A DNA stretch of 64,000 bases from Chromobacterium haemolyticum DSM 19808 (GCF_000711885.1 NZ_JONK01000001.1:248001-312000), one strand, 5' to 3'; positions 1-8,252 are shown, numbered from the stretch's first letter. Numbers and translations are program-made. Notes: a model not told the origin generated them from the letters alone.

Positions 1-354
1 CTGATGCGCGGCAAGGGCGAGGCCGAGGCGATGCGTGAGCTGGCGCATCTGCCGGGCGAACAATTGGACATGTTGCTGCCGCAGAAGCTGTTCCCGGGCA
101 ACCAACCGTCTAACACCCTGGCGCTGGATGAAGTAAGTCCGTACAGCGTGGGCATGTTGCTGGCCCTGTATGAGCACAAGGTGTTTGTGCAGGGAGTGAT
201 CTGGGGGATCAACTCCTTCGATCAATGGGGGGTGGAGTATGGTAAGCAGCTGGCGCGCCGGATTTTGCCCGAGCTGATGGCCGATGACGACGCGCTGGCG
301 CACGATAGCTCCACCAACGGCTTGATTCGCCATTTCAAATCGCGACAATCTTAA
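1..354 (+). CDS. pgi: Glucose-6-phosphate isomerase, C-terminal part (gene cut by window start)
   Basis: Interconverts glucose 6-phosphate and fructose 6-phosphate in the cytoplasm. Only the last ~117 codons are present and the reading frame is open to the first base, so the start lies outside the window. The segment [18 protein letters not shown] and the following [16 protein letters not shown] match the strongly conserved C-terminal region of Pgi, which includes the active-site lysine region at the QWGVEYGK end. The gene ends 11 bases before pncC on the same strand, so the two are probably co-transcribed. Confidence 0.95.
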   Translation: MMRGKGEAEAMRELAHLPGEQLDMLLPQKLFPGNQPSNTLALDEVSPYSVGMLLALYEHKVFVQGVIWGINSFDQWGVEYGKQLARRILPELMADDDALAHDSSTNGLIRHFKSRQS

Positions 355-365
355 GAGAAAGCGCC

Positions 366-866
366 ATGCAAGAAAGCCTGGAGTTGGCCCGCCGTTTAGG
401 CGAGCGTTTGCTGGCGGCGGGCGAGAGTGTCGCCGCCGCCGAGTCCTGCACCGGCGGCATGATCGCCGCGGCGCTGACCGACATTGCCGGTAGCTCGGCT
501 TGGTTTGGCTACGGCGTGGTCACTTACAGCAATGAGGCCAAGCAAGGTCTGCTGAAGGTGGAAGACAGCGCCTTGCGGGAGCACGGCGCTGTCAGCGAGG
601 CGGTGGTGCGGCAGATGGCTGCCGGGGTGCAAAGCCTGTCCGGCGCGGATTGGAGCGTGGCGGTGTCCGGCGTGGCCGGCCCCGGCGGAGGCACGGCAGC
701 CAAGCCGGTGGGGCTGGTTTGGTTCGGCATTGCCGGTCCAGATGGCTGGAATGAGGCGTTCAGCTGTCGCTTTGACGGTGATCGAGGCCAGGTGCGCACG
801 CAAACGGTGATGCGCGCCTTGCAGCGCTTGGATGAGTTGGTGGCCGAGCGTAGCCGCTTGGCTTAG
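366..866 (+). CDS. pncC: Nicotinamide-nucleotide amidohydrolase (PncC / CinA C-terminal domain)
   Basis: A 166-residue stand-alone CinA C-terminal domain. The family deamidates nicotinamide mononucleotide to nicotinate mononucleotide in pyridine nucleotide recycling. The nucleophile motif AESCTGG lies near residue 25, followed by [12 protein letters not shown] and the glycine-rich SGVAGPGGG loop. The length is typical of the single-domain form, and the N-terminal molybdopterin-binding-like domain of full CinA is absent. It follows pgi closely. Its TAG stop falls inside the CTTAG end of an adjoining inverted-repeat element. Confidence 0.93.
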   Translation: MQESLELARRLGERLLAAGESVAAAESCTGGMIAAALTDIAGSSAWFGYGVVTYSNEAKQGLLKVEDSALREHGAVSEAVVRQMAAGVQSLSGADWSVAVSGVAGPGGGTAAKPVGLVWFGIAGPDGWNEAFSCRFDGDRGQVRTQTVMRALQRLDELVAERSRLA

Positions 867-981
867 ACCCGCTAACAAAACCCCTGATCCTGCGTTGCGC
901 CTCCTTGTCGTACCACTTGTACTGCCTGCGTCGGCGCGCCTTGGCTCAGGTTCTCTGCGAGGTTTTGTTAGCGGCTCTTAG
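862..981. repeat. Type-B inverted-repeat element with 14-bp perfect terminal repeats
   Basis: CCGCTAACAAAACC at 869-882 is the exact reverse complement of GGTTTTGTTAGCGG at 961-974. Both are flanked outward by CTTAG (862-866 and 977-981). The internal ~78 bp carry no plausible gene. The stop codon of pncC (864-866) sits in the left CTTAG, and the right CTTAG is shared with the start of a type-A element. The size and structure resemble a MITE, but no transposase gene is seen here. Confidence 0.8.
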
Positions 982-1116
982 AGCCTGTTCAAGATCCGCT
1001 GCGCGTCGTGAGGCGCCTCGCGGTGAGTGCGGCTTCGAAATGCTCATGTACCACGCGTACATTCCGCTTTCTCAGCCATTTTCGCCTTGGTTCGCTAGAT
1101 CGTGAACACGCCCTTG
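977..1116. repeat. Dispersed type-A repeat element, copy A
   Basis: Begins CTTAGAGCCTGTTCAAGATC and ends near AGATCGTGAACACG. It carries the shared core that includes TTCGAAATGCTCATGTACC and CGCTTTCTCAGCC, seen again near 23.6, 25.3, 52.1 and 53.8 kb. It lies between the convergent pncC and xerC genes. The right boundary is only approximate. Confidence 0.75.
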
Positions 1117-1129
1117 GCTCGCAGGGCGT

Positions 1130-2014
1130 TTAATCCTTTTTTTCCGGCTTCTTGCGCGCACGCGGATGTGCGCCGTCGTAGACCTTTGCCAGGTGCTGGA
1201 AATCCAGCGCGGTATAGATCTGAGTGCTGGACAGATTGGCGTGTCCCAAGAGTTCTTGCACTGCGCGCAAGTCGCCGGATGACTGCAGCAGGTGGGAGGC
1301 GAAGGAATGGCGGAGCATGTGCGGATGCACGTGTTGCTGCGCGCCGGTCTTGATCGCCCAGTCGCGCAAGCGTTTCTCCACCTGGCGGCCGCCCAGTCGC
1401 CTGCCGTGACGGGCGATGAACACCGCGCGCTCGTCCGGCGCGGCCTGGCGCTGCGCCAGCCAGCGCTGCAGGCAGACGCGCGCCTCGGCGCCCAGCGGCG
1501 CGATGCGCTCCTTGCCGCCTTTGCCGCGGATGCGCAGCAGGTCGTCTGAAAAGTCCAGGTCCTCCAGGTTCAACCCCACCGCTTCGGATAGTCGCAGTCC
1601 GCAGGAGTAAATCAGCTCGAACAGCGCGCGGTCGCGTATGGAGAGCGCGTCGGGGTCGTCGATGCGGTCCAGCAGGGCCGCGGTGCTGTCCACCGGCAAA
1701 GCCTTGGGCAGCGGTTTGTCCTGTTTGGGCGCGCGCAGGCCTTGGCTGGGGTCGTCCGCGCGCTGTCCGCTGTCCAGCAGCCATTGGTAGAAACGGCGCC
1801 AGGCGGAGAGCTTGCGCGCCAGGCTGCGGCTATGCAGGCCCTGAGCGTGTAGTTTGGCTAGGGTTTTGCGCAGCTGTGCGTGCTCGGCACGTTCCAGAGG
1901 GGTGGGCTGAAGCAGGGCCGCCAGCTGTTCCAGGTCGCGCAAGTAGGCGGCGGAAGTGTGGTTGCTGCGGCCGGCCAACGCCAGCGAGGCGGCAAAGCGC
2001 TCCAGGGTTTCCAT
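1130..2014 (-). CDS. xerC: Site-specific tyrosine recombinase XerC
   Basis: A 294-residue tyrosine recombinase. With XerD, XerC resolves chromosome dimers at dif during division. The catalytic set is complete: R141 in GLRLSE, K165 in GKGGKER, H232/R235 in HPHMLRHSF, H258 in LLGHANLSS and Y267 in TQIYT. The N-terminal ~90 residues form the SAM-like DNA-binding domain. The gene starts one base after the MoxR-type ATPase stop, so it is the last gene of a minus-strand cluster. XerC is preferred over XerD because of its overall sequence and the short N-terminus. No dif site was recognised in the window. Confidence 0.95.
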   Translation of the reverse strand: METLERFAASLALAGRSNHTSAAYLRDLEQLAALLQPTPLERAEHAQLRKTLAKLHAQGLHSRSLARKLSAWRRFYQWLLDSGQRADDPSQGLRAPKQDKPLPKALPVDSTAALLDRIDDPDALSIRDRALFELIYSCGLRLSEAVGLNLEDLDFSDDLLRIRGKGGKERIAPLGAEARVCLQRWLAQRQAAPDERAVFIARHGRRLGGRQVEKRLRDWAIKTGAQQHVHPHMLRHSFASHLLQSSGDLRAVQELLGHANLSSTQIYTALDFQHLAKVYDGAHPRARKKPEKKD

Positions 2015-2015
2015 C

Positions 2016-2870
2016 TTAGCGGCGCAGTTTGGCCATCTGCATCAGGCGCTCGAATAATTGCAGATCCTGCTCGCTTTTCAACAGCGCGCCGGCCAGCGGC
2101 GGCGGGGCGTTGTCCTGATGGCGCTGCTTCAGCGCCGAGGCGTCCATGCCTTCCGCCGACAATAATTTCAGCCAGTCCAGCAGTTCCGAGGTGCTGGGTT
2201 TTTTCTTCAGGCCCGGCAACTCGCGGATGGAAAAGAACACTTCCAGCGCCTCGCTGACCAGCTGTTGGCGCAGCGCCGGGAAGTGAGCGTCGATGATGGC
2301 CTGCATGGTGTCCCGGTCCGGGAAGCGGATGTAATGGAAGAAGCAGCGGCGCAGGAAGGCGTCCGGCAGTTCTTTTTCATTATTGGAGGTAATGATGATG
2401 ATGGGGCGCTGGCGCGCGCGCACGAATTCCTGGGTTTCGTGCACGAAAAACTCCATCTGGTCCAGTTCCCGCAGCAGATCGTTGGGGAATTCGATGTCGG
2501 CCTTGTCGATCTCGTCAATCAGCAGCACCGGCGCGGAGGCGGCGTCGAAAGCCTGCCACAGCTTGCCTTTGACGATGTAGTTGCGGATATCGTGCACGCG
2601 GGCGTCGCCCAGTTGCGAATCGCGCAGCCGCGACACCGCGTCGTATTCGTACAGGCCGTGCTGGGCCTTGGTGGTGGATTTGATCGGCCAGACAATCAGT
2701 TCTCGGCCCAGGCTGCGGGCCACTTCCTCGGCCAGCATGGTTTTGCCGGTGCCGGGCTCGCCCTTGATCAGGAGCGGGTGCTCCAGAGTAATGGCGGCGT
2801 TCACCGCCATCATCAGATCTTCAGTGGCGATATAGTTGTCTGTTCCGGAAAATCGGGTATTGCTCGTCAT
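2016..2870 (-). CDS. MoxR-type AAA+ ATPase
   Basis: A 284-residue AAA+ protein of the MoxR group, chaperone-like ATPases that usually work with VWA-domain partners. Walker A is GEPGTGKTM near residue 39, Walker B is LLIDEIDKAD, and sensor 1 lies in IIITSNNEKELPDAFLRR. The ATG at 2870 is chosen. An in-frame TTG at 2939 would add 23 poorly conserved residues and would run through a 13-bp hairpin. Its likely VWA partner is not adjacent but at 14.8-15.9 kb. It sits between a TerB-family gene and xerC. Confidence 0.88.
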   Translation of the reverse strand: MTSNTRFSGTDNYIATEDLMMAVNAAITLEHPLLIKGEPGTGKTMLAEEVARSLGRELIVWPIKSTTKAQHGLYEYDAVSRLRDSQLGDARVHDIRNYIVKGKLWQAFDAASAPVLLIDEIDKADIEFPNDLLRELDQMEFFVHETQEFVRARQRPIIIITSNNEKELPDAFLRRCFFHYIRFPDRDTMQAIIDAHFPALRQQLVSEALEVFFSIRELPGLKKKPSTSELLDWLKLLSAEGMDASALKQRHQDNAPPPLAGALLKSEQDLQLFERLMQMAKLRR

Positions 2871-2892
2871 GGGTGGGGAAGGCTTCGAAATG

Positions 2893-2924
2893 GCCAAAGC
2901 AGCCGCGCAAACGGCTGCTTTGGC
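2893..2924 (-). terminator. 13-bp perfect hairpin between terB-like gene and MoxR-type gene
   Basis: GCCAAAGCAGCCG at 2893-2905 pairs perfectly with 2912-2924 across a 6-base loop. On the minus strand it lies just after the TerB-family stop and upstream of the ATPase start. Only a weak U-rich tail follows, so it could be an attenuator or an RNA-stability element rather than a full terminator. Confidence 0.5.
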
Positions 2925-2935
2925 GGGGAAAGAGG

Positions 2936-3349
2936 TCAACGGGCGAATTCGCGTTCCAGGTCGTCCAGCGAAATGCCCCAGCTTTTCATCATGTGGCTCA
3001 GCAGCGCCATTTCCGGCTCGCTGATGGTGCCGTCGGACTTGCTGATGTCCATGGCCAGCACGCAGGCCAAAATGCGTTTTCGGTGGTCGCTCACCTCGGC
3101 CAGCAAACCGTTGATGCGCTCCGCGTCCAGTAAGTGGATGGTGCCGTCGTCGTTGGCTTCGTCGGAGACGTCGTCGCAGTAATCCACCAGCACCTTGGTG
3201 AACTGCTTGCGCGGCAGGCCGATCAGGTCGTAGACGTGGAGTTTTTCCAGCAGCTCCAGCTCACGCGGGTCCATATTGCCATCCGTGATCATAAACATAG
3301 CCAGCAGGCGCGCCATTGCTTCCGGGCTATTGAGTGCGTATTTTCTCAT
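2936..3349 (-). CDS. TerB-family (tellurite-resistance-like) protein
   Basis: A 137-residue helical acidic protein. It resembles the TerB fold in two related halves: AMFMITDGNMDPRELELLEKL near residue 17, and CVLAMDISKSDGTISEPEM near residue 95, each with a D-x-x-x-D/E pattern. TerB-family proteins are linked to metal and stress systems, but their molecular role is unclear. AAAGG lies upstream of the ATG. It is followed by a MoxR-type ATPase, an association often seen in ter-like stress systems, so a joint role is possible. The rest of a ter operon (TerC, TerD) is absent here. Confidence 0.8.
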   Translation of the reverse strand: MRKYALNSPEAMARLLAMFMITDGNMDPRELELLEKLHVYDLIGLPRKQFTKVLVDYCDDVSDEANDDGTIHLLDAERINGLLAEVSDHRKRILACVLAMDISKSDGTISEPEMALLSHMMKSWGISLDDLEREFAR

Positions 3350-3361
3350 GACGCCTTTCCT

Positions 3362-3799
3362 TTATTCTGATGTGACGCTCAGCCGCTCCAGAAACGCTGG
3401 GGGCATGGCGGCAAGCTTGCGGCTTTCGTAATCGAAGAAGATTAGGCCTGTCTTCAATCTTGCCACTTCTTTCCCGGTTTTGTCATTGCTTGCCTGATAG
3501 AGCAAATCGAAACCGCGCGGACCAATGTCGTCCACCGCCAAATCAAAGCGCAGCATCTCGCCGTGGAAGGCTTCCGCGCGGTAGCAGATTGCGGTGTCCG
3601 CCACCACAATGCCCAGGCCCTCGATGCTGAGTTCGTGCGGATAGCCTAGACTTTGTAAAAAGCGCAGACGCGCCTCGTGGGCCAGTCTCAACACGGCGTC
3701 GTTGCCTAGATGGCCGGCGTAGTTGACGTCGCCGATTCGGATGTCGATGCGGGTTTCGAAGGCGAAGCGCTCAGGCATGGCAAGCTGGATTCTGGGCAT
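3362..3799 (-). CDS. Hotdog-fold acyl-CoA thioesterase
   Basis: A 145-residue single-domain hotdog protein of the YbgC/4-hydroxybenzoyl-CoA thioesterase group, expected to hydrolyse an acyl-CoA. The active-site region IGDVNYAGHLGNDAVLRL near residue 22 contains the D-x-N-x-x-x-H-x-x-N arrangement typical of these enzymes. The substrate cannot be read from sequence. No clear ribosome binding site precedes the ATG at 3799, and an in-frame ATG at 3778 is an alternative start. It is the first gene of the cluster leading to terB-like, MoxR-type and xerC. Confidence 0.8.
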   Translation of the reverse strand: MPRIQLAMPERFAFETRIDIRIGDVNYAGHLGNDAVLRLAHEARLRFLQSLGYPHELSIEGLGIVVADTAICYRAEAFHGEMLRFDLAVDDIGPRGFDLLYQASNDKTGKEVARLKTGLIFFDYESRKLAAMPPAFLERLSVTSE

Positions 3800-3916
3800 G
3801 ATGTGGGCTTTGGGCGAGTGGTTTGGCTGAGTTGTTTGTCTTAACCTGAGTCAACAGGACAGTGTCTTGGTTTGATAGACTGCAAGTGTAAGGCAAATAC
3901 AACAAGGAGCAGAGTC

Positions 3917-4366
3917 ATGTATCAGTGCATATTCGTACCGGTGGATGATAGCGAGACCTCCAATCTGGCGTTGCACGAAGCTTGCCACCTGGCCAAGGAA
4001 GTGGGCGCCAGTCTGAAGTTGGTGCATGTGGTGGACTTGGCCCAGTTCGGCTGGGGCGGGACCGAGTTTCTGGACGCGACCGAACTGCAAAAGTCGATCA
4101 AGCAGGCGGGAGAGCAGGTGCTGGGGCAGGCCGGGGCCAAGGCCAAGGAGTTGGGCGTGACGGCGGATTGCAAAATCCTGGAAAGCTGGGGGGATAAAAT
4201 CGCCGCGGTGCTGGTGGACGACGCCGGCGCTTGGGGGGCGGATTTGATAGTGATGGGTACCCATGGTTGGAGCGGTTTGATGCATCTGCTGATGGGGAGC
4301 GTGGCGGAAGGCGTGCTTAAACTGGCGGACGTGCCGGTGTTGCTGGTGCGCAACCCCGGGGACTAG
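3917..4366 (+). CDS. Universal stress protein, UspA family
   Basis: A 149-residue single Usp domain. The N-terminal strand MYQCIFVPVDDSE carries the conserved aspartate. The C-terminal ATP-binding signature GTHGWSGLMHLLMGSVAEGVLK fits G-x2-G-x9-G(S/T), so nucleotide binding is likely. The ATG at 3917 has AAGGAG nine bases upstream, which decides the start over an upstream in-frame alternative. It is a stand-alone gene ending in a two-way terminator shared with the HTH gene. Confidence 0.9.
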   Translation: MYQCIFVPVDDSETSNLALHEACHLAKEVGASLKLVHVVDLAQFGWGGTEFLDATELQKSIKQAGEQVLGQAGAKAKELGVTADCKILESWGDKIAAVLVDDAGAWGADLIVMGTHGWSGLMHLLMGSVAEGVLKLADVPVLLVRNPGD

Positions 4367-4445
4367 GCTGATGGCATGACGGGCGCGCGGCTAGCACGGG
4401 ATGTGGCGCGCCGTTGCTTGTCGGACAATCCTTAGGGTAAAAATA

Positions 4446-4477
4446 AAGCCAGCCGGCATTGCTGCGGGCTGGCTTTC
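4446..4477. terminator. Bidirectional intrinsic terminator
   Basis: AAAGCCAGCC (4446-4455) pairs with GGCTGGCTTT (4468-4477), with A-rich and T-rich flanks. It lies between the convergent usp and HTH genes. Confidence 0.8.
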
Positions 4478-4491
4478 CTCGCGGAAGAGGA

Positions 4492-4815
4492 TCAAGCAGC
4501 GGTGGCTTCCACGCTGCCGTCCTGAGCTTCCAGCTTGGTGCGAACCGCTTTGCGCAGGCTCTTGTACAGGTCCGGGTGGGTTTCCTTCAGGTACTCGACG
4601 ATTTCGAAGTCTTCGCGACGAACCTTGGACAAGTCGATCTGCTCAACGTGAACCAGGCGCAACAGTTCGCGCACCGGCTTGGGCATGTTGCGGCCGCTCT
4701 CGTAACGGGAACCGCCGGACTGGGTCACGCCGATGCGGCTCCAGAACTCTTGCTGGTTCAGGCCGAGCTTGCGGCGGATTTCACGCGGGTTGGGGATCTT
4801 TTCAAACAGTTTCAT
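4492..4815 (-). CDS. Helix-turn-helix (XRE-like) transcriptional regulator
   Basis: A 107-residue small DNA-binding protein. The HTH spans roughly residues 10-60: IRRKLGLNQQEFWSRIGVTQSGGSRYESGR is the usual XRE/Cro pattern. An acidic C-terminal helix region follows. The ATG at 4815 is chosen because AGAGGAA lies just upstream. An inverted repeat AATATT-N6-AATATT lies 24 bases upstream of the start and could be its own operator. It is not part of a toxin-antitoxin pair visible here, and its target genes are unknown. Confidence 0.8.
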   Translation of the reverse strand: MKLFEKIPNPREIRRKLGLNQQEFWSRIGVTQSGGSRYESGRNMPKPVRELLRLVHVEQIDLSKVRREDFEIVEYLKETHPDLYKSLRKAVRTKLEAQDGSVEATAA

Positions 4816-4838
4816 GAGTGTTCCTCTCAGTATCAAAG

Positions 4839-4856
4839 AATATTGGTTCTAATATT
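4839..4856. promoter_or_regulatory. Inverted repeat upstream of the HTH gene, possible autoregulatory operator
   Basis: AATATT-GGTTCT-AATATT lies 24-41 bases upstream of the HTH start, in an AT-rich promoter-like stretch that contrasts with the GC-rich surroundings. This is inference from position and symmetry only. Confidence 0.35.
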
Positions 4857-5072
4857 TTTTAGGTTTCGTGCCCTGCACCCTAAAAATAGCAAAAAAAATC
4901 CATCAGGAATAATTCTGATGCAAAAAAGTTCATGAAGTTCCGTTAAGTGCCAACTTCGTTTTTTGCAATGTTAGTGGATTCTTATTGTCAAGGACAATGG
5001 GATTTGAAGGGCGAGACGCGAAAAGATACTGTGTGGTCGCTTTTTTGTAAAGCGTTTTGGCGTTTGAGACTG

Positions 5073-5187
5073 AAAAAAAGGGGAGGGGCGGCGAGCCTGA
5101 CCCCCGGCACTTGCGCTAAATAACTGTGGCTGCTTCCTTCCGGACCTGACCAGGTTCGCTATCGCGCAATGCGGGGAGACCCGCCTC
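5073..5187 (-). ncRNA. ffs: Signal recognition particle RNA (4.5S), small bacterial type, with its terminator
   Basis: On the minus strand the segment CCTGGTCAGGTCCGGAAGG followed by AAGCAGCC is the invariant apical domain IV that binds Ffh. The arms pair as a long irregular hairpin: 5' GGCGGGTC (5178-5185) pairs with GGCTCGCC (5090-5097), using G-U pairs. The mature RNA is probably about 5090-5187 (98 nt). A C-rich stretch and a run of seven T follow to about 5073, acting as terminator. It delivers membrane proteins co-translationally together with Ffh. Confidence 0.94.
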
Positions 5188-5344
5188 AAGAGAAGACGCA
5201 TTCTAACGATAAGCAGTCGTTTTGCCAAGCGCGACGTGCGTTTTTGTCGCTGGGGCTGGGGCGGCGTTGGTTGCCGAAGCTTGGCCGCACAGGCAGACTG
5301 GGCGGCATCTATCTCAAATACCGCGGCAAGCGTGGGAGTGTGTA

Positions 5345-6517
5345 ATGACTCAATCAGCGCAAGAACTGTTGGCGGAACTGGTCCGCTTCGACACTACCAG
5401 CCGGCATTCCAATTTGCAGCTGATCGAATGGGTGCGCGCTTATCTGCTGAAACTGGGCGTGGAGTCGACGTTGACCTTTAACGACGATGGCGGCAAGGCC
5501 AATCTGTTTGCCCGCATCGGCGCGCCCGAAACGCCGTTGGTGGTCTTGTCCGGCCATAGCGACGTGGTGCCGGTGGATGGCCAGGTCTGGAGCAGCGATC
5601 CCTTCGTTTTGACTGACAAAGGAGAAGGGCGGCTGTATGGCCGCGGATCAGCCGACATGAAGGGCTTCATCGCCTGCGTGCTGTCGCTGGCGCCCTGGTT
5701 TGTCGAGCTGGCCCAGCGCGGAAGTTTAAGGCAGGGCATAGGCATCGCGCTGTCGTACGACGAGGAAGTCGGCTGCCTGGGCGTGGGGCGTCTGATAGAC
5801 CGATTAGCGGCGGACGGAGTGAAGGTGTCCGGCTGCATCGTCGGCGAGCCCACCAGCATGCAGCCGGTGATCGCGCACAAAGGCATCGCCCATTTTCTGT
5901 GCAAGGTCCAAGGCCGCGCGGCGCATTCCTCCCTAACGCCGCAAGGCGTCAACGCTATCGAGTTCGCGGCGCGACTGATTACCCATATTCGCAAGCTGGC
6001 CGACGCGGAGGCTTCGTTTGGTCATCGCCAGGCCTTATATGATGTGCCGTTCACCACCTTGCAGACTGGCACCATCCATGGCGGCACCGCTTGCAATATC
6101 GTGCCCAAGGATTGCGAGTTCATGTTCGAGTGCCGTTGGCTGCCGGGCGACGGACCTGAGCGTTTTGTCAGCTCTGTCAGGGACTACGCGGCCACCTTGC
6201 TGTTGGAGATGAGGGAGGTGGCGCCGGAGGCGGAGATAGAGATTGAGCAGGTGGTGTACAGCCCGGCCTTCGAGTCGTCGGAAAACAGCGAGGTGCGCCG
6301 CACCGTGGCGCGCTTGTGCGGCTGCGACGGCGGCAAGGGCGTTGCCTACACCACCGAGGCGGGCCTGTTCAGCGAGGCCGGCATCGCCTGCGTGGTGCTG
6401 GGGCCTGGCAACATCGAACAGGCTCACCGGCCCGATGAATACATCGAGATTGAACAACTGGAGCGGTGCGTGGCCTGGTTGCGGCGTTTAGGGGATGAGC
6501 TGGCGCAAAAACCATGA
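5345..6517 (+). CDS. argE: Acetylornithine deacetylase
   Basis: A 390-residue M20-family metallohydrolase that releases ornithine from N-acetylornithine in arginine biosynthesis. Metal-site motifs are SGHSDVVPVDGQ, GRGSADMKGF and YDEEVGCLGVG, and VGEPTSMQP precedes the dimerisation insert. The start at 5345 has GGGAG upstream; a longer in-frame ORF would add an Ala/Arg-rich leader and is rejected. The related desuccinylase DapE and a plain M20 peptidase are alternatives, but the overall pattern including HKGIAHF fits ArgE best. It is monocistronic and ends in an intrinsic terminator. Confidence 0.9.
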   Translation: MTQSAQELLAELVRFDTTSRHSNLQLIEWVRAYLLKLGVESTLTFNDDGGKANLFARIGAPETPLVVLSGHSDVVPVDGQVWSSDPFVLTDKGEGRLYGRGSADMKGFIACVLSLAPWFVELAQRGSLRQGIGIALSYDEEVGCLGVGRLIDRLAADGVKVSGCIVGEPTSMQPVIAHKGIAHFLCKVQGRAAHSSLTPQGVNAIEFAARLITHIRKLADAEASFGHRQALYDVPFTTLQTGTIHGGTACNIVPKDCEFMFECRWLPGDGPERFVSSVRDYAATLLLEMREVAPEAEIEIEQVVYSPAFESSENSEVRRTVARLCGCDGGKGVAYTTEAGLFSEAGIACVVLGPGNIEQAHRPDEYIEIEQLERCVAWLRRLGDELAQKP

Positions 6518-6585
6518 AGATTTTTTTGCGCTGATGGCCGAATAGCAGCAAAATCGCTGCCGGCGACAAGCCGAACACTCAAGTT

Positions 6586-6620
6586 GCCCGCCAGGGGGAT
6601 CCCTTAGGCGGGCTTGTTTT
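6586..6620 (+). terminator. Intrinsic terminator after argE
   Basis: GCCCGCC (6586-6592) pairs with GGCGGGC (6607-6613), with an inner AGGG/CCCT extension, followed by TTGTTTT. Confidence 0.8.
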
Positions 6621-6702
6621 ATGGTGGCGTTAGAAGTCGCTCAACGTCCGGTCCAAAGGGGCTGTGGGCGTTGGCGCGGCGGTTGTCAGAAAGAAAAAAT
6701 AA

Positions 6703-8091
6703 ATGAGTCAGAACGTGGGATCTGTGCGGCAGGGAGGCGCGGCCAAGTCGCGAGACGGCTTCACCTCCAGCTTTGGCGTATTGGCTGCGACTCTCGGTTC
6801 CGCCGTGGGTCTCGGCAATATCTGGAAGTTTCCTTATCTGACCGGCACCAATGGCGGCGCCGGTTTTTTGGTGGTGTACGTGCTGGCCACATTGCTGGTG
6901 GGCCTGCCGGTGATGATCGCCGAGATCATGCTGGGTCGCAAAGCCAAGACCGATGCGGTGACGGCGATGAAGACGCTGGCGCCCGCCGGCCAGCCGTGGT
7001 GGCTGATCAGCGCCTTCGGCGTGCTGGCCGCCTTCCTGATTATGGCTTTCTATTCGGAAGTGGCGGCCTGGGTGTTCGCCTACGTGTTCAAATCCTTGGG
7101 CGGAGGCTTGTTGTCCAGCGACCCCAAGGCCACTTCGCAGGCGTTCAGCGCGCTGATTTCCGATCCGTTGCAGTCCTTGCTGTGGCAATGGCTGGTTTTG
7201 CTGTTGATCGGCGGCATTCTGCTGATGGGTGTGTCCAAAGGCATTGAGGCGGTGACCAAGAAGCTGATGCCCTTGTTGTTCCTGCTGTTGTTGGTGATCG
7301 GCGCGCGCAGCCTGATGCTGCCCGGCGCGGCCAAAGGGTTGGACTTCCTGTTTACCCCCGATTTTTCCAAGATCAGCGGCGCGGTGGTGCTGACCGCCGT
7401 GGGCTTGGCCTTCTTCAAGCTGTCCATTGGCATGGGCACCATGATCACCTATGGCAGTTATTTTCGCGATGATCAAAATATCCCCGTCACCACATTCAGG
7501 GTGATGTGCGCGGATTTGTTTGTTTCCATTCTGGCCGGCATCGCCATTTTCCCCGCCGTGTTCGCTTTCGGCTTCGAGCCGGCGGCCGGGCCGTCGCTGT
7601 TGTTCATCACAATTCCGGCGGTGTTCGCCAGCATGCCGCTGGGCAATGTGTTCATGGTGGCCTTCTTCGTGCTGGCCGCGATCGCGGCCACCGGCGCGAT
7701 GCTGTCCATCCTGGAGGTGCCGGTATCGGTTTTCAGCGAACGCTTCGGCATCAGCCGAGTCAAGGCCACGGTGATCAATTTGCTGCTGTTGGCCTTGGTG
7801 GGGGCGGGCTGCGCCTTGTCCAACAGCACGCTGTCCGGCTTCAAGCCTTTCGGCATGACCTTGTTTGATCTGTTCGACTTTGTGACTTCTAACCTGCTGA
7901 TGCCTTTGGGCGGCATCTTCCTTTGCCTGTTCGTTGGCTGGGTATGGGGTTTCGAACGGTTGAAGCAGGCGTTGAGCAATGAGGGCGAGCTGAAGAACGA
8001 GGGCTTGTTGAAGGCGCTGTTCTTCGTGTTGCGCTATGTGTCGCCGCTGTTGATTCTGGTGGTGATGCTCAAGGGCCTGGGCGTGATCTGA
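6703..8091 (+). CDS. Sodium-dependent transporter, NSS/SLC6 family
   Basis: A 462-residue polytopic inner-membrane protein. The N-terminal signature GSAVGLGNIWKFPYLTGTNG is the conserved TM1 substrate and sodium site of the neurotransmitter:sodium symporter family, also found in LeuT and MhsT. About eleven hydrophobic segments follow. Bacterial members import amino acids or tryptophan-like compounds; the substrate is not predictable here. No strong ribosome binding site precedes the ATG. The TGA stop overlaps the CTGAG left end of a dispersed repeat element. Confidence 0.92.
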   Translation: MSQNVGSVRQGGAAKSRDGFTSSFGVLAATLGSAVGLGNIWKFPYLTGTNGGAGFLVVYVLATLLVGLPVMIAEIMLGRKAKTDAVTAMKTLAPAGQPWWLISAFGVLAAFLIMAFYSEVAAWVFAYVFKSLGGGLLSSDPKATSQAFSALISDPLQSLLWQWLVLLLIGGILLMGVSKGIEAVTKKLMPLLFLLLLVIGARSLMLPGAAKGLDFLFTPDFSKISGAVVLTAVGLAFFKLSIGMGTMITYGSYFRDDQNIPVTTFRVMCADLFVSILAGIAIFPAVFAFGFEPAAGPSLLFITIPAVFASMPLGNVFMVAFFVLAAIAATGAMLSILEVPVSVFSERFGISRVKATVINLLLLALVGAGCALSNSTLSGFKPFGMTLFDLFDFVTSNLLMPLGGIFLCLFVGWVWGFERLKQALSNEGELKNEGLLKALFFVLRYVSPLLILVVMLKGLGVI

Positions 8092-8208
8092 GAACCTGTT
8101 TGCGATCTGCTGCGTGTCAACGATACGGCGTTGAAACCGGCTCCACGCGTGCATTCGCTTTCTCGGTCTTTTTCGCCTTAGCTCGCGAGATCGCAGGCTC
8201 GTTCTGAG
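8088..8208. repeat. Dispersed type-A repeat element, copy B
   Basis: Begins CTGAGAACCTGTTTGCGATC and ends at CTGAG (8204-8208). The right end is degenerate. The core includes GCGTTGAAACCGGCTCC and CGCTTTCTCGG. The left CTGAG contains the stop of the sodium symporter gene. Confidence 0.75.
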
Positions 8209-8252
8209 CCGCGGCTCAGGCGCGCCTCGGATGCTGAGCGGAACGCAAATAG

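Noticed and set aside
905-1105. 66-codon plus-strand frame between pncC and xerC
   Set aside because: It lies entirely within the inverted-repeat elements and recurs in fragments in other copies; there is no ribosome binding site.
2016-2939. Longer MoxR-type protein from a TTG at 2939
   Set aside because: The added 23 residues are not conserved in type and are encoded across a 13-bp hairpin; the ATG at 2870 gives the usual N-terminus.
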